Shown piece after piece: positions 17,954 through 26,621 of a stretch of 64,000 nt of DNA (position 1 is the first letter of the stretch; each line of letters begins with the position of its first letter). The position numbers were made by a program, and so were the translations under genes. This stretch comes from Candidatus Oscillochloris fontis (GTDB lineage: Bacteria; Chloroflexota; Chloroflexia; Chloroflexales; Chloroflexaceae): contig NZ_RYFD01000004.1 in the NCBI RefSeq assembly GCF_004138135.1, forward strand, positions 62,001-126,000. Reading direction: 5' to 3'. The notes below the pieces were generated by a model. It was given only the letters and a program-made list of their open reading frames with translations. It ran no database searches and was not told the DNA's origin.

Positions 17954-18703
17954 TCATGAGACTAAGCGGTGGATCATTGTCTGTTGTGCATGGTGTTCGA
18001 GGGCCGCATCGAGCGGAGCCAGATGCGCAGTGGGGCCGTAGCGACGGTACAGGGCCAGCCCGATCAGATGGTCGGTGAGTTGCGGGTTTTTGGGCAAGAG
18101 CGAGCCATGTAGGTAGCAGCCGAAGGTGTTGCGGTAGATTGCTCCGCCCCGACCATCTTCACCGTTATCGCCGTGGCCCGCCAGCACGCGGCCCATGCTC
18201 TGCACCCCCGGCCCATGGTAGGTTCGCCCGCTGTGGTTCTCGAAGCCGACGAGGCGCACCGGCCCTACCGTGGGCAGATCGGCCTCGACCACGATATTGC
18301 CGATGAGGCGTTGGTTGCCGCCCACCGTATGCACATCCAGCACCCCCAGACCGGGGAGGCGTTCGCCGGTGTGGGTGAGGAAGTAGTGACCGAGGAGTTG
18401 GTAGCCGCCACAGATGGCGAGGAGCACTAGGCCATCCTCAAGCGCGGCGCGCAAGCCCGGCCCTTGGCGTTCGAGCAGATCGTGGGCGATCAGGGCTTGC
18501 CCACTATCCTGGCCCCCGCCGAAGAAGGCCAGATCGAAACTGGCCCAATCGGGCTGATCGCCGGGTTCAATCGGGATCACGCTGAGATCAATCCCGCGCC
18601 AGTGGCAACGCTGGCGCAGCGCGATCACATTGCCGCGATCCCCGTAGACATTCATCTGCGCCGCATAGAGATGCGCCAGTTTGAGGTGGTAGCTTGGTGT
18701 CAT
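17954..18703 (-). CDS. gatD: GatD, glutaminase subunit of lipid II isoglutaminyl synthase
   Basis: 249 residues of the class I (CobQ-like) glutamine amidotransferase family. The nucleophile Cys lies in AICGGYQLLGH, GGGQDS and LVGFENHSGRT are GatD/CobQ signatures, and the catalytic His is in CYLHGSLLPKNP. GatD releases ammonia for MurT, which amidates the glutamate of lipid II. murT is not in the window, so the pairing is inferred from sequence alone. It begins three bases after the proA stop. Confidence 0.85.
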   Translation of the reverse strand: MTPSYHLKLAHLYAAQMNVYGDRGNVIALRQRCHWRGIDLSVIPIEPGDQPDWASFDLAFFGGGQDSGQALIAHDLLERQGPGLRAALEDGLVLLAICGGYQLLGHYFLTHTGERLPGLGVLDVHTVGGNQRLIGNIVVEADLPTVGPVRLVGFENHSGRTYHGPGVQSMGRVLAGHGDNGEDGRGGAIYRNTFGCYLHGSLLPKNPQLTDHLIGLALYRRYGPTAHLAPLDAALEHHAQQTMIHRLVS

Positions 18704-18706
18704 GAG

Positions 18707-19972
18707 TTAGGCACGCACACTATAATCACCCAACGCCACCCACTTATAGGTGGTCAACTCCTTGAGACCCATTGGCCCACGGGCGTGCAACTTCTGGGTA
18801 CTGACGGCTACCTCGGCCCCCAAGCCAAACTGCCCGCCATCATTAAAGCGCGTCGAGGCATTCACAAAGACCGCTGCGCTATCTACCTCGCGCACGAAGC
18901 GGTCGGCAGCGGCGGCATCGGCGGTAAGAATCGCATCGCTGTGGGTGCCATAGGCGGCGATATGATCGAGCGCCATATCGAGGTTGTCCACCACGCGGAT
19001 GGCGAGGATGAGCGCCATAAACTCGGTACCGAAGTCATCGGGGGTGGCGGGCCGCAGATTCCACGCCTCGGCACCGGGGGCAGCGCTGAGGATCGCGAGT
19101 GCCTCGGCATCGCAGCGCAACTCGACACCCGCCGGGCAGAGCGCCGCAGCGACACGGGGCAGGAGGTCGGCGGCGATCTCACGCTGCACCAGCAGGGTAT
19201 CGAGCGCATTACAGACACTCGGACGCTGTACCTTGGCGTTGAAGATCAGCGGCACCGCCCGCTCCAGATCGGCGCTGGCCTCGGCAAAGATATGACACAC
19301 CCCGATCCCCCCCGTAATGACCGGGATGGTCGAGTTTTCGAGGCAGAAGCGGTGCAGACCGCCGCCACCACGCGGGATGATCATATCCACATACTGATCG
19401 AGGCGCAGCAGGCCGCGCACCAACTCGCGGTCAGGATCGGTCAGACTCTGCACTGCCGCAGCGGGGAGGCCACACTGGGCCAGGGCGCTGCTCATCGCGG
19501 TGGTGATGGCGGCGACGCTGTGGCGAATATCGCTCCCCCCGCGCAGGATCGCCGCGCTACCGGCCTTCAGACAGAGCGCGGCAATATCCACCGTCACATT
19601 GGGGCGCGCCTCATAGATCACCCCGATCACCCCGATGGGGGTACGGCGTTTATGCAGGCGCAGCCCATTGGGCAACTCGGTGCTATCAAAGATCTCACCC
19701 ACCGGGTCGGGCAGATCGGCCACACTGCGCGTATCGGCGGCAATCGCGGCCAAACGAGCGGGCGTGAGCAGCATGCGATCCAGGAGTGCGGCACTCGTAC
19801 CAGTGGCGTGCGCCGCCTCAAGATCGGCGGCATTCGCGGCGAGGATGGTTGCCTGATGCGCCATGAGCGTATCGGCCAGCGCGAGCAGAGCGGCATCCTT
19901 CTCGGCACGACTCAGGCGCGCCAAGTGGCGGGCGGCGGCTTTGGCCTCACGGCCAATCTGCACAAGATCCAT
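18707..19972 (-). CDS. proA: Gamma-glutamyl phosphate reductase ProA
   Basis: 421 residues from the ATG at 19972, preferred over the GTG at 19978 because GAGG lies five bases before it. The active-site Cys is in [27 protein letters not shown] and NPWRGGS-like [11 protein letters not shown] are ProA signatures. It reduces gamma-glutamyl phosphate to the semialdehyde in proline synthesis. proB is not in the window. gatD follows directly, and a small membrane protein gene lies upstream on the same strand. Confidence 0.95.
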   Translation of the reverse strand: MDLVQIGREAKAAARHLARLSRAEKDAALLALADTLMAHQATILAANAADLEAAHATGTSAALLDRMLLTPARLAAIAADTRSVADLPDPVGEIFDSTELPNGLRLHKRRTPIGVIGVIYEARPNVTVDIAALCLKAGSAAILRGGSDIRHSVAAITTAMSSALAQCGLPAAAVQSLTDPDRELVRGLLRLDQYVDMIIPRGGGGLHRFCLENSTIPVITGGIGVCHIFAEASADLERAVPLIFNAKVQRPSVCNALDTLLVQREIAADLLPRVAAALCPAGVELRCDAEALAILSAAPGAEAWNLRPATPDDFGTEFMALILAIRVVDNLDMALDHIAAYGTHSDAILTADAAAADRFVREVDSAAVFVNASTRFNDGGQFGLGAEVAVSTQKLHARGPMGLKELTTYKWVALGDYSVRA

Positions 19973-20001
19973 GAACACCTCAATAGATACAACGACGCAT
20001 C

Positions 20002-20331
20002 CTAACGCTGCTTAGTGCGAGAACGCTCCTCCGCGATCATCTCGCGGGCACGGCGCAGCTTATCGCCCATCTCACCATGCGAGTAGGCGCGCACCATCAA
20101 CATCAGACTCACCGCCAGCAAGGCGATCCCGATCATGGTGATGATCTGGAGCAGATTGGGATCAAGATAGATGATCGTCAAGCCGTTGGTGAGTGCAAAG
20201 AGGACGAAGGCAGCAGCGGACACGCCGAAGGCCAGTTGGCGTGAAGAACGTGGCTGCGCCTTGTGCGCCTGGAGCGCAAAGATAACCGCGATCAGCGCAG
20301 CGGCGATCATCCGAATAAGTAGTGTCGTCAC
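20002..20331 (-). CDS. Small membrane protein upstream of proA
   Basis: About 109 residues with three hydrophobic segments ([51 protein letters not shown]) and a charged helical tail ending RSRTKQR. The GTG at 20331 has GAGGGA seven bases upstream; an in-frame GTG at 20346 is the alternative. I do not recognise the family. Confidence 0.6.
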   Translation of the reverse strand: MTTLLIRMIAAALIAVIFALQAHKAQPRSSRQLAFGVSAAAFVLFALTNGLTIIYLDPNLLQIITMIGIALLAVSLMLMVRAYSHGEMGDKLRRAREMIAEERSRTKQR

Positions 20332-20379
20332 AAGCGATTCCCTCACCGCGAGCCGAACAACGGCCCCAATTGTACCACG

Positions 20380-20562
20380 TTAGTGATCGCGTTTGCCGAC
20401 ATCGCGGCCCTGATCAAGCGAGTAGTTATTGGTGTCAGTCGTCGGTGGTTCGACCGCCTTTTGGACGATCACCCCCAACTGCACCAAGATCCAGAAGGTG
20501 CCCCATCCGACGAGCGAGAGCAGCAGCAGGCCGCCGAGTAGGAAGAGGAAGAACGTTGCCAT
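20380..20562 (-). CDS. 60-residue single-span membrane protein
   Basis: One long hydrophobic helix (FFLFLLGGLLLLSLVGWGTF) followed by a polar tail (DTNNYSLDQGRDVGK). The ATG at 20562 has AAGGAG eight bases upstream, which supports real translation. The function is unknown. It may be co-transcribed with the membrane protein gene downstream, 48 bases away. Confidence 0.6.
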   Translation of the reverse strand: MATFFLFLLGGLLLLSLVGWGTFWILVQLGVIVQKAVEPPTTDTNNYSLDQGRDVGKRDH

Positions 20563-20752
20563 CGCGAGATCTCCTTTGATGATATGGAGGATTACCCTGG
20601 CATCCCGGTTTTGACGTAAAGACGCTAAGGCGCAAAGCCTTTAATATAGCCCACAATCACATTCATTGCGTTTTGGCACCTTTGCGTCAATCAGCAGTGC
20701 TATTCAGAGTAGGTAGCCCCTTTACTTCTGGCGTAAACAATTCCAACTGATA
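20563..20752. other. Intergenic spacer with GACGC/GCGTC repeats
   Basis: About 190 bases between a small membrane gene and a methyltransferase gene, both on the minus strand. GACGTAAAGACGC at 20613-20625 and TTTGCGTC near 20683 form an imperfect inverted pair. No gene and no strong terminator are seen. Confidence 0.4.
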
Positions 20753-21625
20753 CTAACTATGACGCTGGCGTTGGGCGCGTGGTTGCCAACTCACCAGCGC
20801 CGTATGCGTCAGTTGCTCACGCAGAGTCAGCATACCATCGGCATCACGCACAAATAGCGCCTCAATCGCCGCCATAATGCGGGCATCGCGTTCGGGCTGC
20901 GGGGTCAGGCGCAGGCGGATACGAATATCGGACAGCCCCTCTTCGGGAGAGGCGAAGCGGAAGAAATTGGTGATTGGTAAGAGTTCGAGCGCTGCGGGCA
21001 AACCCAGTTGATGCAGGCAGGCGAGCGCTTCCAACGCCCCCGGCAGCGCCAAGCGGGGCTGGCCGTGAATGTATTCCCAGACCGGAGCCAAGCTCGCCCC
21101 TGGCGAGCGCAAGCCCAAGTAGAGGTAACAGCCCCGCTGGGCAGCCTGATCCATCGCCAACAGAAATGGGGCCACATCAGCCACACTATAGAGGACGTGC
21201 GACGAGATCACGACATCAGCCTTGATCGGCGTCTCCATGGGCCACTCATCGCCCCGGATCGTCACATTCGACAAGCCCAGTTCGGCCACCATGTGTTCCA
21301 TTTCGGCTCGCATAGAGGGCGAAGGCTCAATCGCGATCACCTCGCGCACTAGGGGGGAGAGAACGGGCAGGTAACGCCCGGTACCGGCACCAATATCCAT
21401 TACCGTATCGGTTGGCAAGAGGCGCGGGATCAGCGCCTGCATAAAGCCATCTGGCTCGGATTGATGGTGACGCCATGTTGCAAAGCGTTTGGCTTGGCTG
21501 GCCCAGTAGTCTGCTTGTTCGGCAAAGATGGGGTCAACCTTTGATTCGCCCTGGGCTCGTTCATCGAGGTACATCTGACGCCAGATCGCCAACCAATCGA
21601 GGCCGCCTGCATGAATGGGGATCAT
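20753..21625 (-). CDS. SAM-dependent methyltransferase, class I
   Basis: 290 residues from the ATG at 21625; the longer frame runs into a triple-hairpin repeat. Motif I is MDIGAGTGRYLPVL (about 75-88), followed by VIAIEPSPSMRAEM, and VVISSHVLYSV fits motif II. The substrate is unknown. The N-terminal WRQMYLDERAQG and the C-terminal Arg-rich part give no further clue. Its leader lies in the repeat at 21.65-21.76 kb. Confidence 0.8.
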   Translation of the reverse strand: MIPIHAGGLDWLAIWRQMYLDERAQGESKVDPIFAEQADYWASQAKRFATWRHHQSEPDGFMQALIPRLLPTDTVMDIGAGTGRYLPVLSPLVREVIAIEPSPSMRAEMEHMVAELGLSNVTIRGDEWPMETPIKADVVISSHVLYSVADVAPFLLAMDQAAQRGCYLYLGLRSPGASLAPVWEYIHGQPRLALPGALEALACLHQLGLPAALELLPITNFFRFASPEEGLSDIRIRLRLTPQPERDARIMAAIEALFVRDADGMLTLREQLTHTALVSWQPRAQRQRHS

Positions 21626-21648
21626 AGAGATCTTTCTAGTATTGAGTA

Positions 21649-21763
21649 GGGGTGACGCATTGCCCCCGAAGATCTTTTTTGTTGTGTTTTGGCGGCAAAG
21701 CCGCCAAAACACAACAAAAATTGGGGTTTGGGGCACAGCCCCAAGGACTTTGCACATGCACTG
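21649..21763. repeat. Triple-hairpin repeat (copy D), left end lost
   Basis: Hairpin 2 pairs 21676-21696 with 21700-21720 (21 bp perfect, loop AAA). Hairpin 3 pairs TTGGGG 21728-21733 with CCCCAA 21739-21744. The right end CTTTGCACATGCACTG (21748-21763) matches the MITE end with two changes. Hairpin 1 is decayed, and the left terminal repeat is absent. It lies in the divergent spacer between the methyltransferase and RodZ-like genes. Confidence 0.82.
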
Positions 21764-21802
21764 ACTACTATTGGCGGGCGATGCTTCGCCCCTATACGCA
21801 TG

Positions 21803-21811
21803 TGGTATAAT
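21803..21811 (+). promoter_or_regulatory. Extended -10 promoter of the RodZ-like gene
   Basis: TGGTATAAT (21803-21811) is an extended -10 element with the full TATAAT. No good -35 is seen. It lies 124 bases before the ATG at 21935. Directly upstream is a half copy of the GGCGATGCTTCGCCCCTA repeat (about 21772-21793). Confidence 0.5.
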
Positions 21812-21934
21812 ACGTTAAACAATTTACGCCAACAAGTAGGGAAGTATTGGGCCACGATGGTGTTGCCCACCGTTTCTTGTCTCATCAATCGGGACGTTGC
21901 TTGGTAGCGTCCAACATACATAAGGTTCTGTATT

Positions 21935-22783
21935 ATGAGTGACTTAGGTGCGCGGCTGCGTCAGGCGCGGGAGAGCCAGGGGCTCTCATTGGCCCAGGCA
22001 TCTGTTGACACCCGCATACTTCAGCAGTCGCTGATCGCGTTGGAAGAGGGTGCCTACCAGCGGCTTCCTGGGGACGTTGTTATTCGCGGGTTTATCCGCA
22101 ACTATGCCCAATACCTCGGCCTCTCCGGTGATGAGTTGATCGAACTCTACCGGCGCGAGCGCGGAGTGACCGATAAGATCCAGATTCGCCCCGTGACCAC
22201 CCCGCCGCATCGCCGCACATACGTCCTACCCAGTTTCTTTGGGGTCTTCTTCGTTACCATCGCCTTGGTGGGCTTGGCATATGTTTCGCTGAGCGCCGTT
22301 GGGCGGATTGGTACGGGTGGGATTGCGAGTGTGACCACCAACGAAGCAACCGCCTTTGTGCCGCCTCCCTCGCCGTTACCCTCACCCTCGCCGACGGTTC
22401 AGCGGGCTGTTCCTGCTACTAACAAGACTACCACACCCGCGTCAACCATGCTTGCGGTGGTAGCGAGTGCCACCCCGCGCCCGGCAGGTGGGGTGATTCC
22501 GGTGGTCGTCACGCCGACTGTCTCCGCGCCGATCTTGGTCGAGGTGAGTATCGCCAACCAGCGTGCGGATACCAGTTCGTGGGTGCGGGTGCAGGCCGAT
22601 GGCAAGACGATCTATGAAGGCATCATGAGCGCGGGCCAGCGCCAGACCTTCGAGGCTCAACGCCGAATTGTGGTGCGGGCGGGTAACCCACCCGCCGTGC
22701 TGGTGACGGTGAATGGGATGGAGCAGGGCGTGTTGGGGCAGGTACCGGGTCAGCCGGTAAACTGGGAGTGGCCGCCGAATTAG
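21935..22783 (+). CDS. RodZ-like cytoskeletal membrane protein (HTH_25, TM, DUF4115)
   Basis: 282 residues. An N-terminal helix-turn-helix (LGARLRQARESQGLSLAQAS, then TRILQQSLIALEEG and VVIRGFIRNYAQYLGL) is followed by one transmembrane helix (about 100-120), a Pro/Thr/Ser linker, and a DUF4115 beta domain (RADTSSWVRVQADGK to PVNWEW). RodZ links MreB to the wall synthesis machinery and helps set cell shape. No mre genes are nearby. ATG with AAGG about nine bases upstream. Confidence 0.85.
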   Translation: MSDLGARLRQARESQGLSLAQASVDTRILQQSLIALEEGAYQRLPGDVVIRGFIRNYAQYLGLSGDELIELYRRERGVTDKIQIRPVTTPPHRRTYVLPSFFGVFFVTIALVGLAYVSLSAVGRIGTGGIASVTTNEATAFVPPPSPLPSPSPTVQRAVPATNKTTTPASTMLAVVASATPRPAGGVIPVVVTPTVSAPILVEVSIANQRADTSSWVRVQADGKTIYEGIMSAGQRQTFEAQRRIVVRAGNPPAVLVTVNGMEQGVLGQVPGQPVNWEWPPN

Positions 22784-22824
22784 GATACCCTAGCTTCCTG
22801 GAAGCTTTAGCATTATAGGTTGGT

Positions 22825-23322
22825 ATGGCGAGCGAACAGAGTTTTGATATTGTCTCCGACTTTGACCAGCAAGAGTTGGTCAATGCGGTTGATCAGGCCC
22901 AGCGTGAGATTCAGACCCGCTACGATCTCAAGGACACCAAGACGAGTCTGACCTTGAGTAAGACCGAGTTGGTGATCGAGACCGATAACGAGATGTCGCT
23001 GAGTAGTGTGCGCGACATTCTCGAAACCAAAGTGCTGCGGCGCAAGCTCTCGCTGAAGATCTTCAGCTATGGGACGGCCCAGGATGTGAGTGGCAGCCGG
23101 GTGCGACAGGTGGCGACGTTGCAGAAGGGGATCAACAGCGATCTGGCCAAGAAGATCGTCAAGCAGATCCGCGATCAGTTCCCCAAGATTCAGCCGCGCA
23201 TCCAGGGCGATACGTTGCGGGTGGCAAGTAAGAGCCGCGATGATCTTCAGGCGGTAATTGCCTTTCTACGCGAACGTGAGGGCGAGATTGAGATCCCGCT
23301 CCAGTTTACTAATTTCCGATGA
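22825..23322 (+). CDS. yajQ: YajQ family nucleotide-binding protein
   Basis: 165 residues, the standard length of the UPF0234/YajQ family. The N-terminal FDIVSDFDQQELVNAVDQA and the following REIQTRYDLKDTKT are family signatures. Members bind nucleotides, and one is reported as a cyclic di-GMP effector; the role here is not known. ATGA overlap with rimO (23319-23322). Confidence 0.93.
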   Translation: MASEQSFDIVSDFDQQELVNAVDQAQREIQTRYDLKDTKTSLTLSKTELVIETDNEMSLSSVRDILETKVLRRKLSLKIFSYGTAQDVSGSRVRQVATLQKGINSDLAKKIVKQIRDQFPKIQPRIQGDTLRVASKSRDDLQAVIAFLREREGEIEIPLQFTNFR

Positions 23323-24641
23323 AGTATCATATCGTCACGCTGGGCTGCCCCAAGAATAGTGTTGATAGCGAGGGCATGGATGGTCTCCTCGCTGATGCTG
23401 GACACACGCGGGCCGCTGATGCCAGCGATGCCGATGTGATCATCGTCAATACGTGCAGCTTCATCGCCGCAGCCCGCGACGAGACGGTGCAGGTGTTGGG
23501 CGAACTGGGTCGCCAGAAGCGTGCGGGCCAGCGGCTGATTGCGGCGGGGTGTATGGCGCAGAGCCATGGCGACCTCTTAGCGCAGGTGGCGGGGGTGGAT
23601 GCGCAGTTAAGCACCCAAGCCTGGACACGCATCAACGAGGTTGTCGCACCGCCCACGTCGCAGATGATCCCGCTGCTCGATAGCCCCGCGTCCTCCTATG
23701 CGGATTGGCGCAGCACCCCGATTCGGCGCAGCCAGCCGACCCCTTCGGCCTACCTCAAGATCTCGGATGGCTGTAACCTGCGTTGCGCCTTCTGTACCAT
23801 TCCCAGCATCAAGGGCGATATGGCCTCCAAGCCGATCCGCGCCGTGTTGGGCGAGGTGGAAGAACTGGTGCGCCAGGAGGTGCAGGAGATCGTGCTGGTG
23901 GCGCAGCACCTCACCGATTATGGTCGCGATCTGGGGCTGGAGGATGGCTTGGCCACGCTGCTAGAGGAGATCTGTCAGGTGGTGCCGGTGCAGACATGGG
24001 TGCGGCTCATGTATGCCTACCCCCACGGCATCAGCGAGCGGCTGATCCGGGTCATGGCCGAGCTCCCGCAGGTGTTGGCCTACCTGGACATGCCCTTGCA
24101 GCATGCGCATCCTGATACGCTGCGCCGCATGCGCCGCCCACCCGACACGGATCATACGCGGGCGGTGATCCACGAACTGCGGGCGGCAATGCCGGATATG
24201 GCGTTGCGTTCGACCTTTATTGTGGGTTATCCGGGCGAGACCAACAGCGAGTTCAAGGCGCTGCTGGCCTTTCTGGAAGAGATGCAACTCGACCGCGTGG
24301 GAGCCTTCCGCTATTCCCGCGAACCCGGCACGCCCGCAGCCAGTTTACCCAATCAGGTGCGCCCCAACGTGATCGAGCGCCGCTGGCACGAACTGATGCA
24401 GATGCAGCAGGGCATCTCGCGGGCACGCAACCAACGTTGGGTGGGGCGGACAATGCAGGTACTCATCGAGGCCCACGGCCACACCGATGATGGCCGCAGC
24501 GTCGCACTCGGTCGTTCATTCCGTGACGCACCCGAAATTGATGGCCAGGTCTTTGTGTGGGGGGAACCGCCAATCGGAAGCCGGGTGGAGGTCGCCATCA
24601 CCCAGGCAACCGATTATGATGTGTGGGGGACGGGTAGGTAG
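23319..24641 (+). CDS. rimO: Ribosomal protein uS12 methylthiotransferase RimO
   Basis: 440 residues. The N-terminal cluster domain has LGCPKNSVDSE and NTCSFI, the radical-SAM motif is CNLRCAFC (Cys152, 156, 159), and a TRAM domain closes the protein. The substrate is Asp89 of S12. The family match GCPKNSVDSE separates it from MiaB. Translation is coupled to yajQ. The TAG stop (24639-24641) is the first triplet of the GACGCAA minisatellite. Confidence 0.95.
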   Translation: MKYHIVTLGCPKNSVDSEGMDGLLADAGHTRAADASDADVIIVNTCSFIAAARDETVQVLGELGRQKRAGQRLIAAGCMAQSHGDLLAQVAGVDAQLSTQAWTRINEVVAPPTSQMIPLLDSPASSYADWRSTPIRRSQPTPSAYLKISDGCNLRCAFCTIPSIKGDMASKPIRAVLGEVEELVRQEVQEIVLVAQHLTDYGRDLGLEDGLATLLEEICQVVPVQTWVRLMYAYPHGISERLIRVMAELPQVLAYLDMPLQHAHPDTLRRMRRPPDTDHTRAVIHELRAAMPDMALRSTFIVGYPGETNSEFKALLAFLEEMQLDRVGAFRYSREPGTPAASLPNQVRPNVIERRWHELMQMQQGISRARNQRWVGRTMQVLIEAHGHTDDGRSVALGRSFRDAPEIDGQVFVWGEPPIGSRVEVAITQATDYDVWGTGR

Positions 24642-24785
24642 AGACGCAACATCTTGCGTCTCCACAGACGCAACATCTTGCGTCTCCACAGACGCAACAT
24701 CTTGCGTCTCCACAGACGCAACATCTTGCGTCTCTACAGACGCAACATCTTGCGTCTCCACAGACGCAACATCTTGCGTCTCTAC
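24642..24785. repeat. Minisatellite: six 24-bp units, each a palindrome
   Basis: Six units of AGACGCAACATCTTGCGTCT plus YCAC/TAC, with only C/T changes at one position (units 4 and 6). Each unit is a palindrome with 8-bp arms (AGACGCAA/TTGCGTCT) and loop CATC. It separates the convergent rimO and BlaI-type genes and may terminate both. Confidence 0.95.
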
Positions 24786-24809
24786 CCCAACCGACCATAA
24801 GGAGAACGA

Positions 24810-25226
24810 TTAACTCGTGCGGCTCTGGATGACATGTTGGAGCCGCTGGAGTTCTGCCGGATTGTTACGTGCTAGGTAGTCAATCATATACTCAATCGCC
24901 GTATCGCTGTAATCATTGAGTAGGCCGTCGAGTACCTGACGTACCACCATGGTGACAAAATCCTCTTCCGAGATGGCTGGCGCATAGACATAGGCCAAGC
25001 CCTCGCGGTGGCGGTTGAGCACCCCCTTCTCGGCAAGGCGGCTCATGGTGGTCATAACGGTGGTGTAGGCGATCTCGCGCTGTGCCGAGAGTCGGCGATG
25101 CACCTTCTTGACGGTACTGCGATCATCTTGCCAAAGAATCTGCATAATCTCCGTTTCAAGGGGGCCAAGTACCTTGACGAGGCCATCCTTGGCGGGGCTA
25201 AAGCGGAAACGCATGTTGAGTGGCAT
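24810..25226 (-). CDS. BlaI/MecI-type winged-helix repressor
   Basis: 138 residues from the ATG at 25226, with AAAGGAGTG eight bases upstream. The segment LGPLETEIMQILWQDDRSTVKK, split by the family's winged helix (AYTTVMTTMSRLAEKGVL), matches BlaI/MecI/CopY. BlaI repressors are usually inactivated by cleavage by a BlaR/MecR-type membrane protease; no such gene is adjacent. It is divergent from the polyprenyl synthase gene across a 266-base spacer, so it may control that gene, itself, or distant targets. Confidence 0.85.
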   Translation of the reverse strand: MPLNMRFRFSPAKDGLVKVLGPLETEIMQILWQDDRSTVKKVHRRLSAQREIAYTTVMTTMSRLAEKGVLNRHREGLAYVYAPAISEEDFVTMVVRQVLDGLLNDYSDTAIEYMIDYLARNNPAELQRLQHVIQSRTS

Positions 25227-25492
25227 CACTGCACTCCTTTCAAAGGTGGGGGCTGCGACTGGCAGGCTTTTTGTGTGGGGCCACAGTGAGCATTCGCTGC
25301 GTGTTGCCATTGCTCCTACGCCCTTACATATGGACTAGTGTACGAGTCGCGCCGCAGTTGGACAATGGTTTTTGATTACGGACGGGTTACAGTAGGCTGC
25401 GTACTTTTTTGAGTCGTAGCGCATTGGGATGCGGAACTTACTATCGGTACTCGTACTATATACAACGGTAGTGTGTAAGCCATTTAGATGAG

Positions 25493-26542
25493 ATGAAGAT
25501 GACACAACCTGAGAAACAACCTGATATGCGTCTGCGTATCCAAGCCGCTATGCGTGCGGCATTCCCCCAAGCCGAGGAACGGGTTGCGCGTTTCTATGCG
25601 ATGCAGGAGTACCATCTGGGCTGGCGCAACGAGCAGTTGGTGGCCTGCGAATCTGACCCAGGGAAGCTGATTCGCCCGCAGTTGGTGTTGCTGGCATGTC
25701 AGGCGTCCGGGGGCGATCCGAGGTTGGCGCTGCCGCTGGCGGCGGGTATTCAGCTTTTGCATGACTTTACCCTTATCCATGACGATATCGAAGATGACAG
25801 CGACATGCGCCGTGGGCGGCCAACCCTGTGGCACTTGTGGGGGTTAGCCCAAGGAATCAACGCTGGTGACGGGATGTTTGTGATTGCGCACCTAGCAATT
25901 CATCAACTTGCTGATCTGGGCGTGCCGGCGGAGCGGATTTTGCCGATCCTGCGCCGCTTCGACGAGGTAATCCTGCATGTGTGCGAGGGTCAGTTCCTCG
26001 ACATCAGTTTCGAGGGCGACCTGAGTATTAGCACCGAGGACTACCTGGCGATGATCGGGCGCAAGACGGCGATTCTGATTGATGGTTCGGCGGCGCTGGG
26101 GGCGATGGTGGCGGGGGCGGATGCGGTCACGGTGGCGGCGTTGAGTACCTTTGGGCGCAGTTTGGGGTTGGCCTTCCAGATCGAGGATGACATTCTGGGC
26201 ATCTGGGGCGAGCCGGAATTGACTGGCAAGCCACGGGCGGCGGATCTCTACCGGCGCAAGGTGAGTCTGCCGATTGTGCATGCGCTGGGCCATGCCGCAG
26301 ATGCGGCGACACTGGCCGAGATCTACCGCCAACCCGATCCGAATGATGCGGCGGTGGAGAAGGTACTGGCGATTCTGGATCAGGCTGGTTCGCGGGCCTA
26401 TTGTGCGCAACTTGCTGCCGAGCACCACCACGCGGCGCTGGCGGCACTGGAGAGCCTGGGGCGCAGTGAGGTCGCGACGGTGCAGGTAGCCCGCGATCAG
26501 ATCCGGGCGATTGCCGAGAGTCTGTTGGGGCGGCAGGCGTAG
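25493..26542 (+). CDS. Polyprenyl (geranylgeranyl-type) diphosphate synthase
   Basis: 349 residues of the trans-isoprenyl synthase family. The first aspartate-rich motif is DDIEDDSDMRRG (about 97-108) and the second is QIEDDILG (about 230). It condenses IPP with allylic diphosphates. The neighbourhood of bchYZ suggests geranylgeranyl diphosphate for carotenoids and the bacteriochlorophyll tail, but chain length cannot be read here. The ATG at 25499 is an alternative start. The TAG stop abuts the palindrome at 26.54 kb. Confidence 0.88.
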   Translation: MKMTQPEKQPDMRLRIQAAMRAAFPQAEERVARFYAMQEYHLGWRNEQLVACESDPGKLIRPQLVLLACQASGGDPRLALPLAAGIQLLHDFTLIHDDIEDDSDMRRGRPTLWHLWGLAQGINAGDGMFVIAHLAIHQLADLGVPAERILPILRRFDEVILHVCEGQFLDISFEGDLSISTEDYLAMIGRKTAILIDGSAALGAMVAGADAVTVAALSTFGRSLGLAFQIEDDILGIWGEPELTGKPRAADLYRRKVSLPIVHALGHAADAATLAEIYRQPDPNDAAVEKVLAILDQAGSRAYCAQLAAEHHHAALAALESLGRSEVATVQVARDQIRAIAESLLGRQA

Positions 26543-26616
26543 TAGGGGCGAAGCATCGCCCGCCCATGGAGTCCGTGTTTCCCATGTCCCATGCTGGGCG
26601 ATGCTTCGCCCCTACT
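26541..26616. repeat. AGTAGGGGCGAAGC palindromic repeat (copy 1)
   Basis: AGTAGGGGCGAAGCATCGCC(C) at 26541-26561 pairs perfectly with 26596-26616 (21 bp). The 34-base loop is locus specific. It starts inside the stop codon of the polyprenyl synthase gene and ends five bases before the glycosyltransferase ATG. Confidence 0.92.
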
Positions 26617-26621
26617 TTCCT

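Noticed and set aside
18464-20005. 513-residue plus-strand open frame across proA and gatD
   Set aside because: It covers the complements of proA and gatD, both with clear active-site motifs; the product is His/Gly/Arg-rich without a family.
24642-24785. CRISPR-like array
   Set aside because: Units are directly joined 24-bp copies without variable spacers, so it is a minisatellite.
25325-25342. TACA-N10-TGTA as an operator for the BlaI-type repressor
   Set aside because: BlaI/MecI sites have TACA and TGTA two bases apart; the spacing here is ten, so the match is too weak to list.
26511-26621. N-terminal extension of the glycosyltransferase
   Set aside because: These 37 codons are the AGTAGGGGCGAAGC palindrome and the end of the upstream gene; the GT4 N-terminus starts exactly at the ATG at 26622.
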